A DNA stretch of 64,000 nucleotides. Source: Channallabes apus. Its lineage: Eukaryota > Chordata > Actinopteri > Siluriformes > Clariidae. A program made the position numbers and the translations under genes. Position 1 is the stretch's first letter, and the number at the start of each line of letters is the position of its first letter. Below the pieces are notes generated by a model that was given only the letters and a program-made list of their open reading frames with translations, did no database searches and was not told the DNA's origin. Of this stretch, positions 9,438 to 35,700 are shown in pieces. The stretch spans positions 28,895,151 to 28,959,150 of the forward strand of contig CM060118.1 in assembly GCA_030522415.1 (NCBI GenBank). Direction: 5' to 3'.

Positions 9438-9650
9438 AGGCACAGAGCGTTTCCCATCTCGAGTAACAGCTGTCCAACCATCTGGCCATGTCTCATCCTG
9501 CCAATCACCTGCACAGAGGAAAGGGCCAAGTTTATAAACATCCAGGCATCCTTGGGAACTAGAAGGCTTCTGACGATCTCAGACAAATGCTTACTTCCTG
9601 GTGTAAAGCCCAACCCAACTTCTCATGAACTGGTATAAACAGTGCATCAT
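9438..9650 (-). pseudogene. Duplicated fragment of metap1 terminal exon
   Basis: Plus-strand bases GAGCGTTTCCCATCTCGAGT to about 9515 copy the last metap1 exon (from 17979 on), including the codons for [12 protein letters not shown]. The match continues through the exon's acceptor and into the adjacent intron to about 9650. The terminal metap1 codons and stop are missing, and the junction joins the distal flank directly. It has no promoter or partner exons and is a by-product of the adh tandem duplication. Confidence 0.85.
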
Positions 9651-10230
9651 CTGCTTTCAGCTAACTGTTTCTACTGATTACTATTTATGTTAAAGAGAAT
9701 AATTCCATCACACACATATCCTAATACAGTCCTGGGCCATCTGGACCCAGTAAGGGAACTTCTGTTAAAAGGCTGCTTGTTGATTACAGCTCAGTTTTTA
9801 GTATTTAATTCCCTCCAAACTCACCACCAAATTGGAGGACTTTGGTCTGTGGATCTCCAACTTCCAGACTGATTATACACTTATACACTCATTTTATGTC
9901 TATTTCAACTCTACTACCATTGTCCCGCTACCTGAGAACATTGTTACAGTATGGTGGGCCTGATCACTAATTATAACAAAAAAGGTCTACATGGAGGAAG
10001 TTAAATAATACAGTAAGGAGTTGACAGTAGACTACAAAACATATCAGAGAGGAGCAACCACCTTCATGTTCAACTTTGTGCCAGTAGAGAGTTGAAATTG
10101 TGGTACTTCATCATCCACATTACACAGTACTTGTCATATGTCTGTCAGTTTAACATTCAGGTGAAGAACTTTACCACCATAGATGCTTAAGGGACTTAAA
10201 AATACTCTTTGAGGTTCCAAAGATCTTTTA
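9651..10230. other. No gene; possible decayed LINE RT trace
   Basis: At about 9770-9870, strings such as GATTACAGCTCAGTTTTTAG and CACCACCAAATTGGAGGACTT resemble the DYSSAFNTI and LTTKLEHLGL regions of the LINE at 35701-37796. They are out of frame. Nothing else is recognised. Confidence 0.4.
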
Positions 10231-10985
10231 TAGGGTGGGCCATTTATATGGATACACTTTAATAAAATGGGAATGGTTGGTGATATTAACTTCCTGTTTG
10301 TGGCACATTAGTATATGTGAGGGGGAAAACTTTTCAAGATGGGTGGTGACCATGGTGGCCATTTTGAAGTCAGCCATTTTGGATCCAACTTTTGTTTTTT
10401 CAATAGGAAGAGGGTCATGTGACACATCAAACTCATTGGGAATTTTACAAGAAAAACAATGGTGTGCTTGGTTTTAACGCAACTTCATTCTTTCATGAGA
10501 TATTTACAAGTTCCTGACCACTTATAAAGCAGTTATTAGCAGTTTGCTAACTGTAGAATGGGAGATGGGTGGTCTCGTAGGGTGTCTTGCATTGAAATCT
10601 GCTGCAATGACCCAGTTACTGCGTTCACCAGACATCAACACACAATTTCTATCCGCTCCTCATGTGTCATTAGAATGTAAACTGCTAATAACTGCTTTAT
10701 AAGTGGTCAGGAACTTGTCAATAACTCATGAAAGAATAAAGTTACGTTAAAACGTTACTTACGTTGTGAAATTCTCAATACGTTTGATGTGTCACATGAC
10801 CCTCTTCCTATTGAAAAAACAAAAGTTCGATCCAAAATGGCCGACTTCAAAATGGCCACCATGGTCACCACCCATCTTGAAACGTTTTCCCCCTCACATA
10901 TACTAATGTGCCACAAACAGGAAGTTAATATCACCAACCATTCCCATTTTATTAAAGTGTATTCATATAAATGGCCCACCCTGTA
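10231..10985. mobile_element. Fold-back MITE with about 310-bp arms
   Basis: Arms of about 310 bp (10231-10548 and 10676-10985) are near-perfect inverted copies, starting GGGTGGGCCATTTATATGG. They are separated by about 125 bp of unique sequence. TA flanks suggest a Tc1/mariner-IS630-type target. No transposase is present, so this is a non-autonomous internal-deletion derivative. Small ORFs in both arms are the same sequence read on opposite strands and are not genes. Confidence 0.85.
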
Positions 10986-12117
10986 TAACTGCTACATTGA
11001 TAGGATCCTAAAAGGAAGTATCACACCCTGGTCTCAGCCCTTGCATTTGGCCCACGTCAGTTCCCAGCATCTCTACTCTACTGAACAAACTGTACAATTC
11101 TGATGTAGCTCCCTTTTTTCTAGCACACGTTAGAGTCACTCTGGTGGCTCAGATTAATCCCTGTTGCATTCCTTGCAGCATTGTATGTGGTTTCTGAATG
11201 TTTCTGATGTTCTTCCCTGGCCTGTGATGTGTACTGTACTTCCTGCTTTACAATGGACATTATAATATAATTAGGACAAGTCTGTGTAAATGCTTGTAAA
11301 TTCTGCTTCAGTCCTAAGCAATATGGTTATTAGTCATATCTACCAAAAGTACAACCATATAGTACAAGTTAGTTTGAAATTGCTACAACTCAGAGTAGAG
11401 GGTTTTTATGTGCCCAGTTATGCATCAATCAACCACACCACTAATACCACTGCCAGATGACTTGTGTAACACTGATTATCATCTATATACCAGTAAACAG
11501 GTGACAGGATTATGGGCACCTACGGCTCATTTACGCCTGTGTGATCCAGAGTCCAGTCCATTCGGTCAAATCCCACAGAACAGCCAATGCATCATACAAT
11601 GGTGCATGAAAGTCAACAAAGGCTCCAGAACACTGAGTGCACACAGAGGTCTTGTGGGGTCAGCCCAGAGGGGCCAGAGTTGCTCAAATAGGCAAAGGGT
11701 AACTTGGGCTTAAGGTTTTGAGACTTTTCTCATTTACTGAAATGAGCCTGTTGGATATTTATTATCAGCTCTGAATGATATCGAAAAGCAAAAATCGAAA
11801 AGCAATCACAATTTGTCAGAGTTATATGATTCTTCATGTGCAATTTGAGATGAAAGAAGTCGGATCAGAAAAGTTGCTGATGAAGTAAAAAAACATCTAG
11901 TAAATTTTGTGTAAAAACAATTGTTTAACAAACACTTGTCAATTAGATACATTATTTAATATTTCTAAATAAGGTTATAGTAAACTTAATAAAAAGGCTT
12001 GCTAAGAAAACAAATGTAAAAATATAAATGCAAGCAACGATGATCAGGTTCAAGCACCTGCGCCATCATCACCTGGATGCATCAGAAAGATAGTGGGCAC
12101 ATGCAATTAAAAGGGAC
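10986..12117. other. Intergenic, nothing recognised
   Basis: There are no splice-supported exons, no clear repeat family and no ORF with family resemblance. The 101-residue open frame at 11408-11713 has no recognisable domain. Confidence 0.5.
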
Positions 12118-12376
12118 TGCATCGCAGGGCACACATACATACTCACATACACACACTCATTCACACACTTCGGGCGATTTGGAATGTCAATTAACCTAAC
12201 CTGCATATCTTTGGACTGTGGGAGGAAGCCGGAGTACCCGGAGGAAACCCACCAAGCACGGGGAGAACATGCAAACTCCATGCACACAGAGACGGGAATC
12301 GAGCCTGGCCGGGGAATCGAACCCAGACCCTGGAGGTGCAAGGCGACAGTGCTAACCACTACACCACCGCGCCGCC
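12118..12376 (-). mobile_element. DANA/Mermaid-like SINE
   Basis: The plus strand reads GGACTGTGGGAGGAAGCCGG and ends GCTAACCACTACACCACCGC, the inverted tRNA-like head with degenerate A and B boxes. It is followed by a short TA-rich tract. Confidence 0.82.
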
Positions 12377-13220
12377 CTATTATATATATATATACAGTAT
12401 ATATTTATATATAGGCAGCAGTGGGGAAAAAAGGGAGATATGGTTATAATCATCAGCCTATTACTTCCTGTACAGTGCGGTAACATGAAGACTAATGTTC
12501 CTCAGTATAACGATAAGCGAAAACACACCAGACTCATGCATATAACTCTGAATTGTCTAAAATAACCTGTAAGCTAACTGAAACATATTTTATTTAAAAA
12601 AATTAAAAATGTGATTGCATCTCAAGGGAAGTTTTAGTTTATTCTTTATTGTGTCACCACAGTTTTCAAAAACACAATGCTATGTGAACAAATACCACTG
12701 TAAGAAGTTGGGCCAATGTATTAATTCATTCAACATTGATCTAGTTGGAGATTTTACAGTGCATGATTGTATTATGTTAAGGGAAAAAATGCGGGGTGAA
12801 AAAAAGGAAAGAAGTATCTTTAGTTAAACTGGTATATCAGAAATGGTAAAGCTGCTGGAATCAGAGCAGAAAGCCGCAGGGTGGAAAATATTCAGTAATT
12901 TATCCGTACATAATTGTTTATCAGCTCCATTACACATTACATTAAGACGGTGGAAAAATGCCAGTCCAAGTGAAAACAAGCTTTTAAGTTGTGTAAAATA
13001 TGTGTCTACATTCATATAATTGCACAATGCATCTCGTCCCTAATCTAAGCTACAATTTGTCTCTTATCACAACCTTACACAAGTTATACATAAATCATTA
13101 AACAAAATTAATTATATACTTACTCTTCCTTATTTCTTAATCCTGTTATAAATCTGTTGGATAGCCTGAAGCTCCTCCTTAGAGAGAGTTAGTGGAAGGT
13201 GGTGCCGCCTTATTGCGATT
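12377..13220. other. Upstream region of adh8-like gene, no gene
   Basis: A/T-rich DNA without recognisable repeats or exons. Distal regulatory sites for the downstream gene may be here but cannot be identified from one sequence. Confidence 0.5.
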
Positions 13221-13227
13221 TTGGCCT

Positions 13228-13318
13228 TGTATATATAATTCTGAGCCAAACACCTTTTGCTCTCTTTCGTTCTCTCTCTCTCTCTCTTTCTCTCTCAGCT
13301 AAGTGACAGCAATAAGAC
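13228..13318 (+). promoter_or_regulatory. Probable adh8-like core promoter and 5' UTR
   Basis: TGTATATATAAT at about 13228-13239 is a good TATA box about 80 bases before the ATG. Between them is a pyrimidine-rich CT repeat (13260-13297) that would form the 5' UTR. Confidence 0.5.
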
Positions 13319-16422
<3,104 letters not shown>

Positions 16423-17280
16423 GTTTTTAAGAACTCATCCTATTTACATCACGTTTAAAAAAAACCAAAGGCCTTTTTAAGTGATTAATAAAAATGACCC
16501 GGGAGAATCTGCCAAATGTCAAGATGTAATATATATATATATATATATATGCTCCTTTTAATTTATGTGGAAATCCCTTCTGAAACGGACTTCAGGCTAT
16601 ATTTGAAATATATCCAGTCATGCGCATCTCTGGAGGACTGAAGCCAACTGACAAGCTCTAATCCAAAAAATATTTAACAAATACAATCTGAAGACTGAAC
16701 AGCAAATTCATTAACTATTTTAACAATCCATAAAGTAATAATTTCTTAGCTATTTCAATTGTTTAAACTCTAACCTTTGATTGTATACGGTATGATTGGC
16801 TCCAGCTGCCACAAATGTCACTGGATAAACATTTTCCAATTTGAGCTACAGTATTCAATTAACCAATAAACCATGTTTTATGCAGTTTATAATAAATAAT
16901 AAAGGTCTGAAAATGACCAGAGAAGGCGTCAGAGAAAAAGACAGTTGCTGGATAAATTACACGAAACATTTTATTTATGTAGAATTAAGCATTTCCAAGT
17001 TTGTATAAACGATATTTTAAACTCCCCAAAACTGAACCTTGACGAATATGTCAACAAACAGAAACACAGGTCACTCACAAAAACAAACAACTTGGACGCA
17101 ATCCACAGGGCAAATCTGCTTTAATACAACTTGAATCAGTGAAAGGCAGATCAATGAAATGGGTTTGACTGACACACTGAGCACCAATGACCAATAACCT
17201 AGCAATGTAATATCAACCCTGCAGACCAGTTCTGTACTGCAGTAGCCAATAACAAATGACTTACACCCTCACATATCATT
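16423..17280. other. adh8-like 3' flank with poly(A) signal
   Basis: AATAAA at 16487-16492 is a plausible cleavage signal about 65 bases after the adh stop. A short TA repeat is at 16530-16550. The rest is the ancestral copy of the flank duplicated at 8390-9430. No gene is seen. Confidence 0.55.
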
Positions 17281-17529
17281 TATATTTAAACAAGTCACAA
17301 CAGATGGGTCTGATGCACTCTGGTAGAACTTGAGACATTGTGTGTAGTGAGGCACTCTTTTGTAAACAGAGTATTTTGGGATAAACCAGAAAGGAAAGAG
17401 AAAAATGCAATAAGATTTGATTAATGAGTCTGTTTGGTATCATTTGGAAACACTGCTTACCATTCATACTTGGACACACTATCTTGAACTTACACACTGC
17501 TCATTCAATAAAGAATGTGTGCTTATTTG

Positions 17530-17605
<76 letters not shown>
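17530..17605. repeat. (CA)n microsatellite
   Basis: About 37 CA units between the adh and metap1 3' ends. Threonine/histidine-rich open frames across it are artefacts. Confidence 0.95.
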
Positions 17606-17606
<1 letters not shown>

Positions 17607-17878
17607 TCAAACAAGCTGTGGTGGCACTGCAAGCAGGTCGAAGGTCGGTGCCTTCCAGTCTGATTAGATCCAAGTTGAGTCCTACGATTGTTCAGATGAT
17701 GAATTCATAAATAAACAAATCTGCACTTCTCGCCCAATCAGACAATTCATTACTATGGCCACTTGGCCAATAATCTTCTGCCCAACAGAGAACCACAATG
17801 TGATTGGCTGATCAGTGACAGGGGCGGAGCAGATGTGTCCTCCACTGCTGGAAGGGCCTGTGTTCTCACTCAAGCACG

Positions 17879-31771
<13,893 letters not shown>

Positions 31772-32160
31772 GCTCTGAGTCGAGAGAGAGAGAGACGCAG
31801 TGTGATCACTCGAAACGAAGGGCCCTCATTAGTGCACTACATAGGGTATGACAGTAGATCCAGCACTCTTTGTACTACAGTAATATATGCAGTATGGAGG
31901 TGCATGGTGTCTACAAAAAAAAATCTCACAAATGTAAATATTTCACTAACTCAAATGTTCTTCAACTTTCTTATGCCTTAAAAATAATTACCAGCTGAAA
32001 CAAATTCTGCAGTTTATCCCCAACATTTACTAAACATTCCCCAAACACAGACCGAGATTGGGAAACACTTTTGGCAATATATTTCACTTAATTAGTGGGG
32101 AAAAGGTGTTTCAGATTTTTTTTGCTTGTTTCACTGCTGTACTGGCTTTACATGAAACTT
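31772..32160. other. metap1 upstream region
   Basis: GAGAGAGAGAGACGC just upstream of the ATG may be 5' UTR. The region from about 31500 across exon 1 is richer in CG than its surroundings, as expected of a housekeeping promoter. No other gene is seen. Confidence 0.45.
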
Positions 32161-32164
32161 TGTA

Positions 32165-32472
32165 GTCGTTATCATCTCATTCTCTTTACCACTTTAGGGT
32201 CGCGGGGGCCTGGAGCCAATCCCAGAAAACCTAATACACGAGACTTACACCATGAACAGGGTGACAATCCATCGCAGGTCACACACACGCACTTCAAGCA
32301 ATTTGGGCATGCTAGTTAGCTTAATCTGCATGTCTTTGGACTGTGGGATGAAAGCGAAGTACCTAGAGGAAACCTACCAAGCACAGGGAGTTTACAAAGT
32401 TACAAACTTCGATTCGGAATTAAACCCGGATCCCGGAGGTGCTGGCCGACAATGCTAAACACTAAGCCACTG
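32165..32472 (-). mobile_element. DANA/Mermaid-like SINE
   Basis: The plus-strand blocks GGGTCGCGGGGGCCTGGAGC and CATGTCTTTGGACTGTGGGA precede the inverted tRNA-like head ending GCTAAACACTAAGCCACTGTG. Confidence 0.8.
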
Positions 32473-32776
32473 TGGTTTGTTGTGTGGTGAAAAAAGCAGA
32501 AAATTTTCACACAATTCAATTAATAACATTTTTATAACAAGGATGTCGTTTTTTCCCACTCAAGACTCTTTTCAGATGACCATGACATGTTATGGTATGG
32601 AAGGCCAGTCTTCCCTTTGCCCTAATTCTTGACCCTATAGAACAGAAATAAAGCAAACTGATTCTGGACTGATAATTCAAGATTCAAGATTCAAGATTCA
32701 AAGAACTTTATTAATCCCAAAGGGAAATTGCTTATGCTTGGTTACAGGTGCTCACAGTTGTTAACTAAGGAAGGTG

Positions 32777-32781
32777 GGGGG

Positions 32782-32813
<32 letters not shown>
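32777..32813. repeat. Poly(A) tract
   Basis: A homopolymer of more than 30 A inside the LINE 3' region, also prone to assembly length error. Confidence 0.9.
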
Positions 32814-32815
<2 letters not shown>

Positions 32816-34591
32816 GTAAGTATTAGTGTCCTGTTGTATACCAGTCAGTGAAAAAATCCACATACATGTGTGTATGAGTTACAGAGAAGAGTTGTAAAGT
32901 TTTATGGCCGTTGGGAGAAAGGATCTCCTGTGACGCTCGGTGGAACACTTGATAGTAATCAGTCTCTGGCTGAAACTGCTCCTCTGTTCAGCCAAAACAC
33001 TGTATAGCGGGTGAGAAGGATTGTTCACAATGGATTCTACTTTGGACAGAATCCTCCTCTTTGCTACTACATCCATCGAGTCAAGCTCCATGCCTAGCAA
33101 AGATCCGGCCTTGTTAATTGACTTGTCCAGTTTGTTCTTATCAGACACCTTAATGTTACCACCCCAACAGACCACAGCGTAAAAAATGACACTCGCCACA
33201 ACGGTTTCATAGAACATCCGTAGAATGGTATTACAGACGTTAAAAGACCTGAGCCTTCGAAGAAAGTACAATCGACTCTGACCTTTCTTGTAGAGTGCCG
33301 TTGTGTTGAGTGACCAGTCAAGTTTGTTGTCCAGATAAACTCCCAGATATTTGTAATCGGAGACAATGTCCACTATCTCCCCCTTGACAGAAATAGGAGT
33401 CACAGGGGTCTTGCTTCTCCTAAAGTCTACCACCATCTCCTTTGTTTTCCTGATGTTGAGTTGTAGGTGATTACGCTCACACCAGGAAACGAAGTCATCC
33501 ACAACAGACTGGTACTCCGAGGTGTCACCCTCCTTTATACACCCAACAACGACAGAGTCGTCAGAGAACTTCTGCAGGTGGCATGACTCTGAGTTGTATA
33601 TAAAGTCGGATGTATAGAGGGTGAAAAGAAACGGAGACAGTACCATCCCCTGGGGAGCTCCAGTGCTGCAGATCAAAGTCTCTGACACACAGTTCTGTAG
33701 TCGGACATACTGGGGGCGGCAGGTCAGGTAACCAAGTCCATGATCCAGGAAACCAAGCGGGTGTCAATGTTTATGTTCCTTAATTTTTCCCCCAGTACTG
33801 CTGGTTGGATGGTGTTGAAGGCACTGGAGAAGTCAAAGAACATCATCCTTACAGTGGTCCTAGGCTTGTCAAGGTGAGAGTATGTGCGATGTAGCAGGTG
33901 TATTATGGCGTCATCAACTCCCATGAACGGCTGATAGGCAAACTGAAGAGGGTCCAGAGAGGACTTCACCAGGGGACGAAGTGTATCCAGTATCAGTCTC
34001 TCAAACACCTTCATAATGTGCGATGTTAAAGCAACCGGCCTGTAGTCGTTCTGGGCACAGGGACGTGGTGTTTTGGGTACCGGCACAATGCATGATGTTT
34101 TCCACAGTGCAGGGTGAAGAGACAGACTGAGGCTAAAGAGGTACTGGAGGACACCACATAGTTGGGGAGCACAAGATTTCAGGACTCTCGGATTGATCTT
34201 ATCCGGACCTACAGCTTTTGTAGGGCTGATCTTACTCAGGCCATGTTTAACCTGATCCACTGAGATGTTGATTGCTGGGAGTGCAGGAGTAGTGACTGTG
34301 ACTGTTCTCTGTGTAGGGGAGGACATAGGAGCAGGAATGTGTGGATTTGGGTTGAAGTCGGGGGAAGTGTGAGACATAGGGACATCAAATCTATTGAAGA
34401 AAGTGTTGAGGTCGTTTGCACGTTCCCCATTCCCCTCAATAGCCTGGCCGCTTGTCTTATAGCCAGTGATGCTCCTCATGCCCCTCCACACCTCTCTCGT
34501 GTTGTTTTGCTTCAGCCTTTGTTCTAGTTTTTGTTCTAAAAACCTCCCTTATTAACTTATTTAGCCAAGCATTTTTATAAATGGATTTGCC

Positions 34592-34940
34592 TGTCGCCTG
34601 GCACCTCCAGGGTCTGGGTTCGATTCCCCGGCCAGGCTCGATTCCCGTCTCTGTGTGCATGGAGTTTGCATGCTCTCCCCGTGCTTGGTGGGTTTCCTCC
34701 GGGTACTCCGGTTTCCTCCCACAGTCCAAAGATATGCAGGTTAGGCTAATTGGCGTTCCTAAATTGCCCGTAGTGTGTGATTGGGTGTGTGAGTGTGTGT
34801 ATGTGTGTGTGCCCTGCGATGGATTGGCACCCTGTCCAGAGTGTACCCTGCCTAGTGCCCGAAGTCTCCTGGGATAGGCTCCAGGTCCCCCGCGACCCTG
34901 AACACAGGATTAAGCGGTATAGAAGATGAATGAATGAATG
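34592..34940 (+). mobile_element. DANA/Mermaid-like SINE, long copy
   Basis: Runs from TGTCGCCTGGCACCTCCAGG to an (ATGA)n-like tail (GAAGATGAATGAATGAATG). GGATTTGCC flanks it on both sides (about 34582 and 34945), a target duplication in the host LINE. It is nearly identical to the copy at 57773-58118. Confidence 0.88.
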
Positions 34941-35038
34941 AAAGGATTTGCCATAGGTAAAGGAGCAGATCTGGGGGACTCATGGACGTAGAGTTTTATG
35001 GTGAACTGATATGTTTAGATTCTGTCTTCCCCACTCTC

Positions 35039-35417
35039 TGTCATGAACTAACCTCGGTGACCAGAAGACGTAGCTTAGCGGTTAGCCCAATGTAGCGTGG
35101 ATGGTAAACCCAAACGCGGAGTAACAGCGAGTAGGCAGGATAACCACGCGATTTATTCTAAGGACTCTCCCGAAAACGGAGCAAGGAAAAAACACAAATT
35201 TAACCCGCGTCCTAAAAATACACACACAACGATAGGAAGCAACAACCAAAAGATAGTGAGTACTCACGGTTTGATGAACGTCAACCTGAACCGACATGGG
35301 CCGAACTCAATGACTGAGCGGTAAGCCAACGTTTGTTTACCTCTTTTATACTTCCTGGTTTGGCGCCCGCCTTACTTCCGGGTCCTAGTGCCGGGCGCAG
35401 ATTGAGTGTGCATGACA
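35039..35417 (-). repeat. 3' LTR of the sushi element
   Basis: Minus-strand TGTCATGCACACTC to GTTAGTTCATGACA. The self-primer segment GCTCAGTCATT lies at 35309-35319 (minus strand), downstream of a TATAAAAG box, as in the 5' copy. Confidence 0.93.
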
Positions 35418-35700
35418 GTACCCCCCTGTCCAGGACTGGCTCCTGACGGTCCCGGGGTGGAGGATACCCGGCGACGGTAGTCTCGAATCAGTTCGGGGTC
35501 GAGAATGAACCGGGCCGGGATCCAAGACCGCTCCTCGGGGCCGTAGCCCTCCCAGTCAACTAGGTACTGCGTACCTCTGCCCCGAGGGCGCGAGTCGAGG
35601 ATTCGGCGTACGGTGTAGGCGAGACCGCCGTCGATGGTCCGGGGAGGAGGAGCTGGGGGGGTGGGTGAAATCATGGGTGATGTGATTAGCATCGCTACAT
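35372..35700 (-). pseudogene. C-terminal pol: chromodomain of the sushi element
   Basis: Reads [13 protein letters not shown], then the chromodomain ([20 protein letters not shown], then [12 protein letters not shown]). It ends in the 3' LTR. It is separated from the rest of pol by the LINE at 35701-37796, so it can no longer be translated with it. Confidence 0.9.

Larger units (their letters stand above)
32672..35038 (-). mobile_element. Rex-like non-LTR retrotransposon (LINE), dead
   Basis: A LINE reverse transcriptase on the minus strand runs from about 34491 to 32879. Motifs in order are VGPDKINPRVLKSC, NDYRPVALTSHIMKVFERL, FFDFSSAFNTIQP, STGAPQGMVLSP and the catalytic box FSDD, where FADD is more usual. 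A tandem ACCTGACCTG at about 33722-33731 shifts the frame in the middle. The 3' end carries a GATTCAA-type tandem tail (32675-32703). It is 5' truncated, and its 5' part is cut by a SINE (34592-34940) and by the sushi LTR at 35039. Confidence 0.88.

Noticed and set aside
10235..11103. Matching open frames on both strands at 10235-10477 and 10755-10979
   Set aside because: They are the two arms of the fold-back MITE, not a conserved peptide.
11408..11713. 101-codon open frame in intergenic DNA
   Set aside because: No domain, no splice or promoter context, and no recognisable family.
17417..17710. Thr/His-rich and Val/Cys-rich open frames
   Set aside because: They are translations of the (CA)n microsatellite, which is open in several frames.
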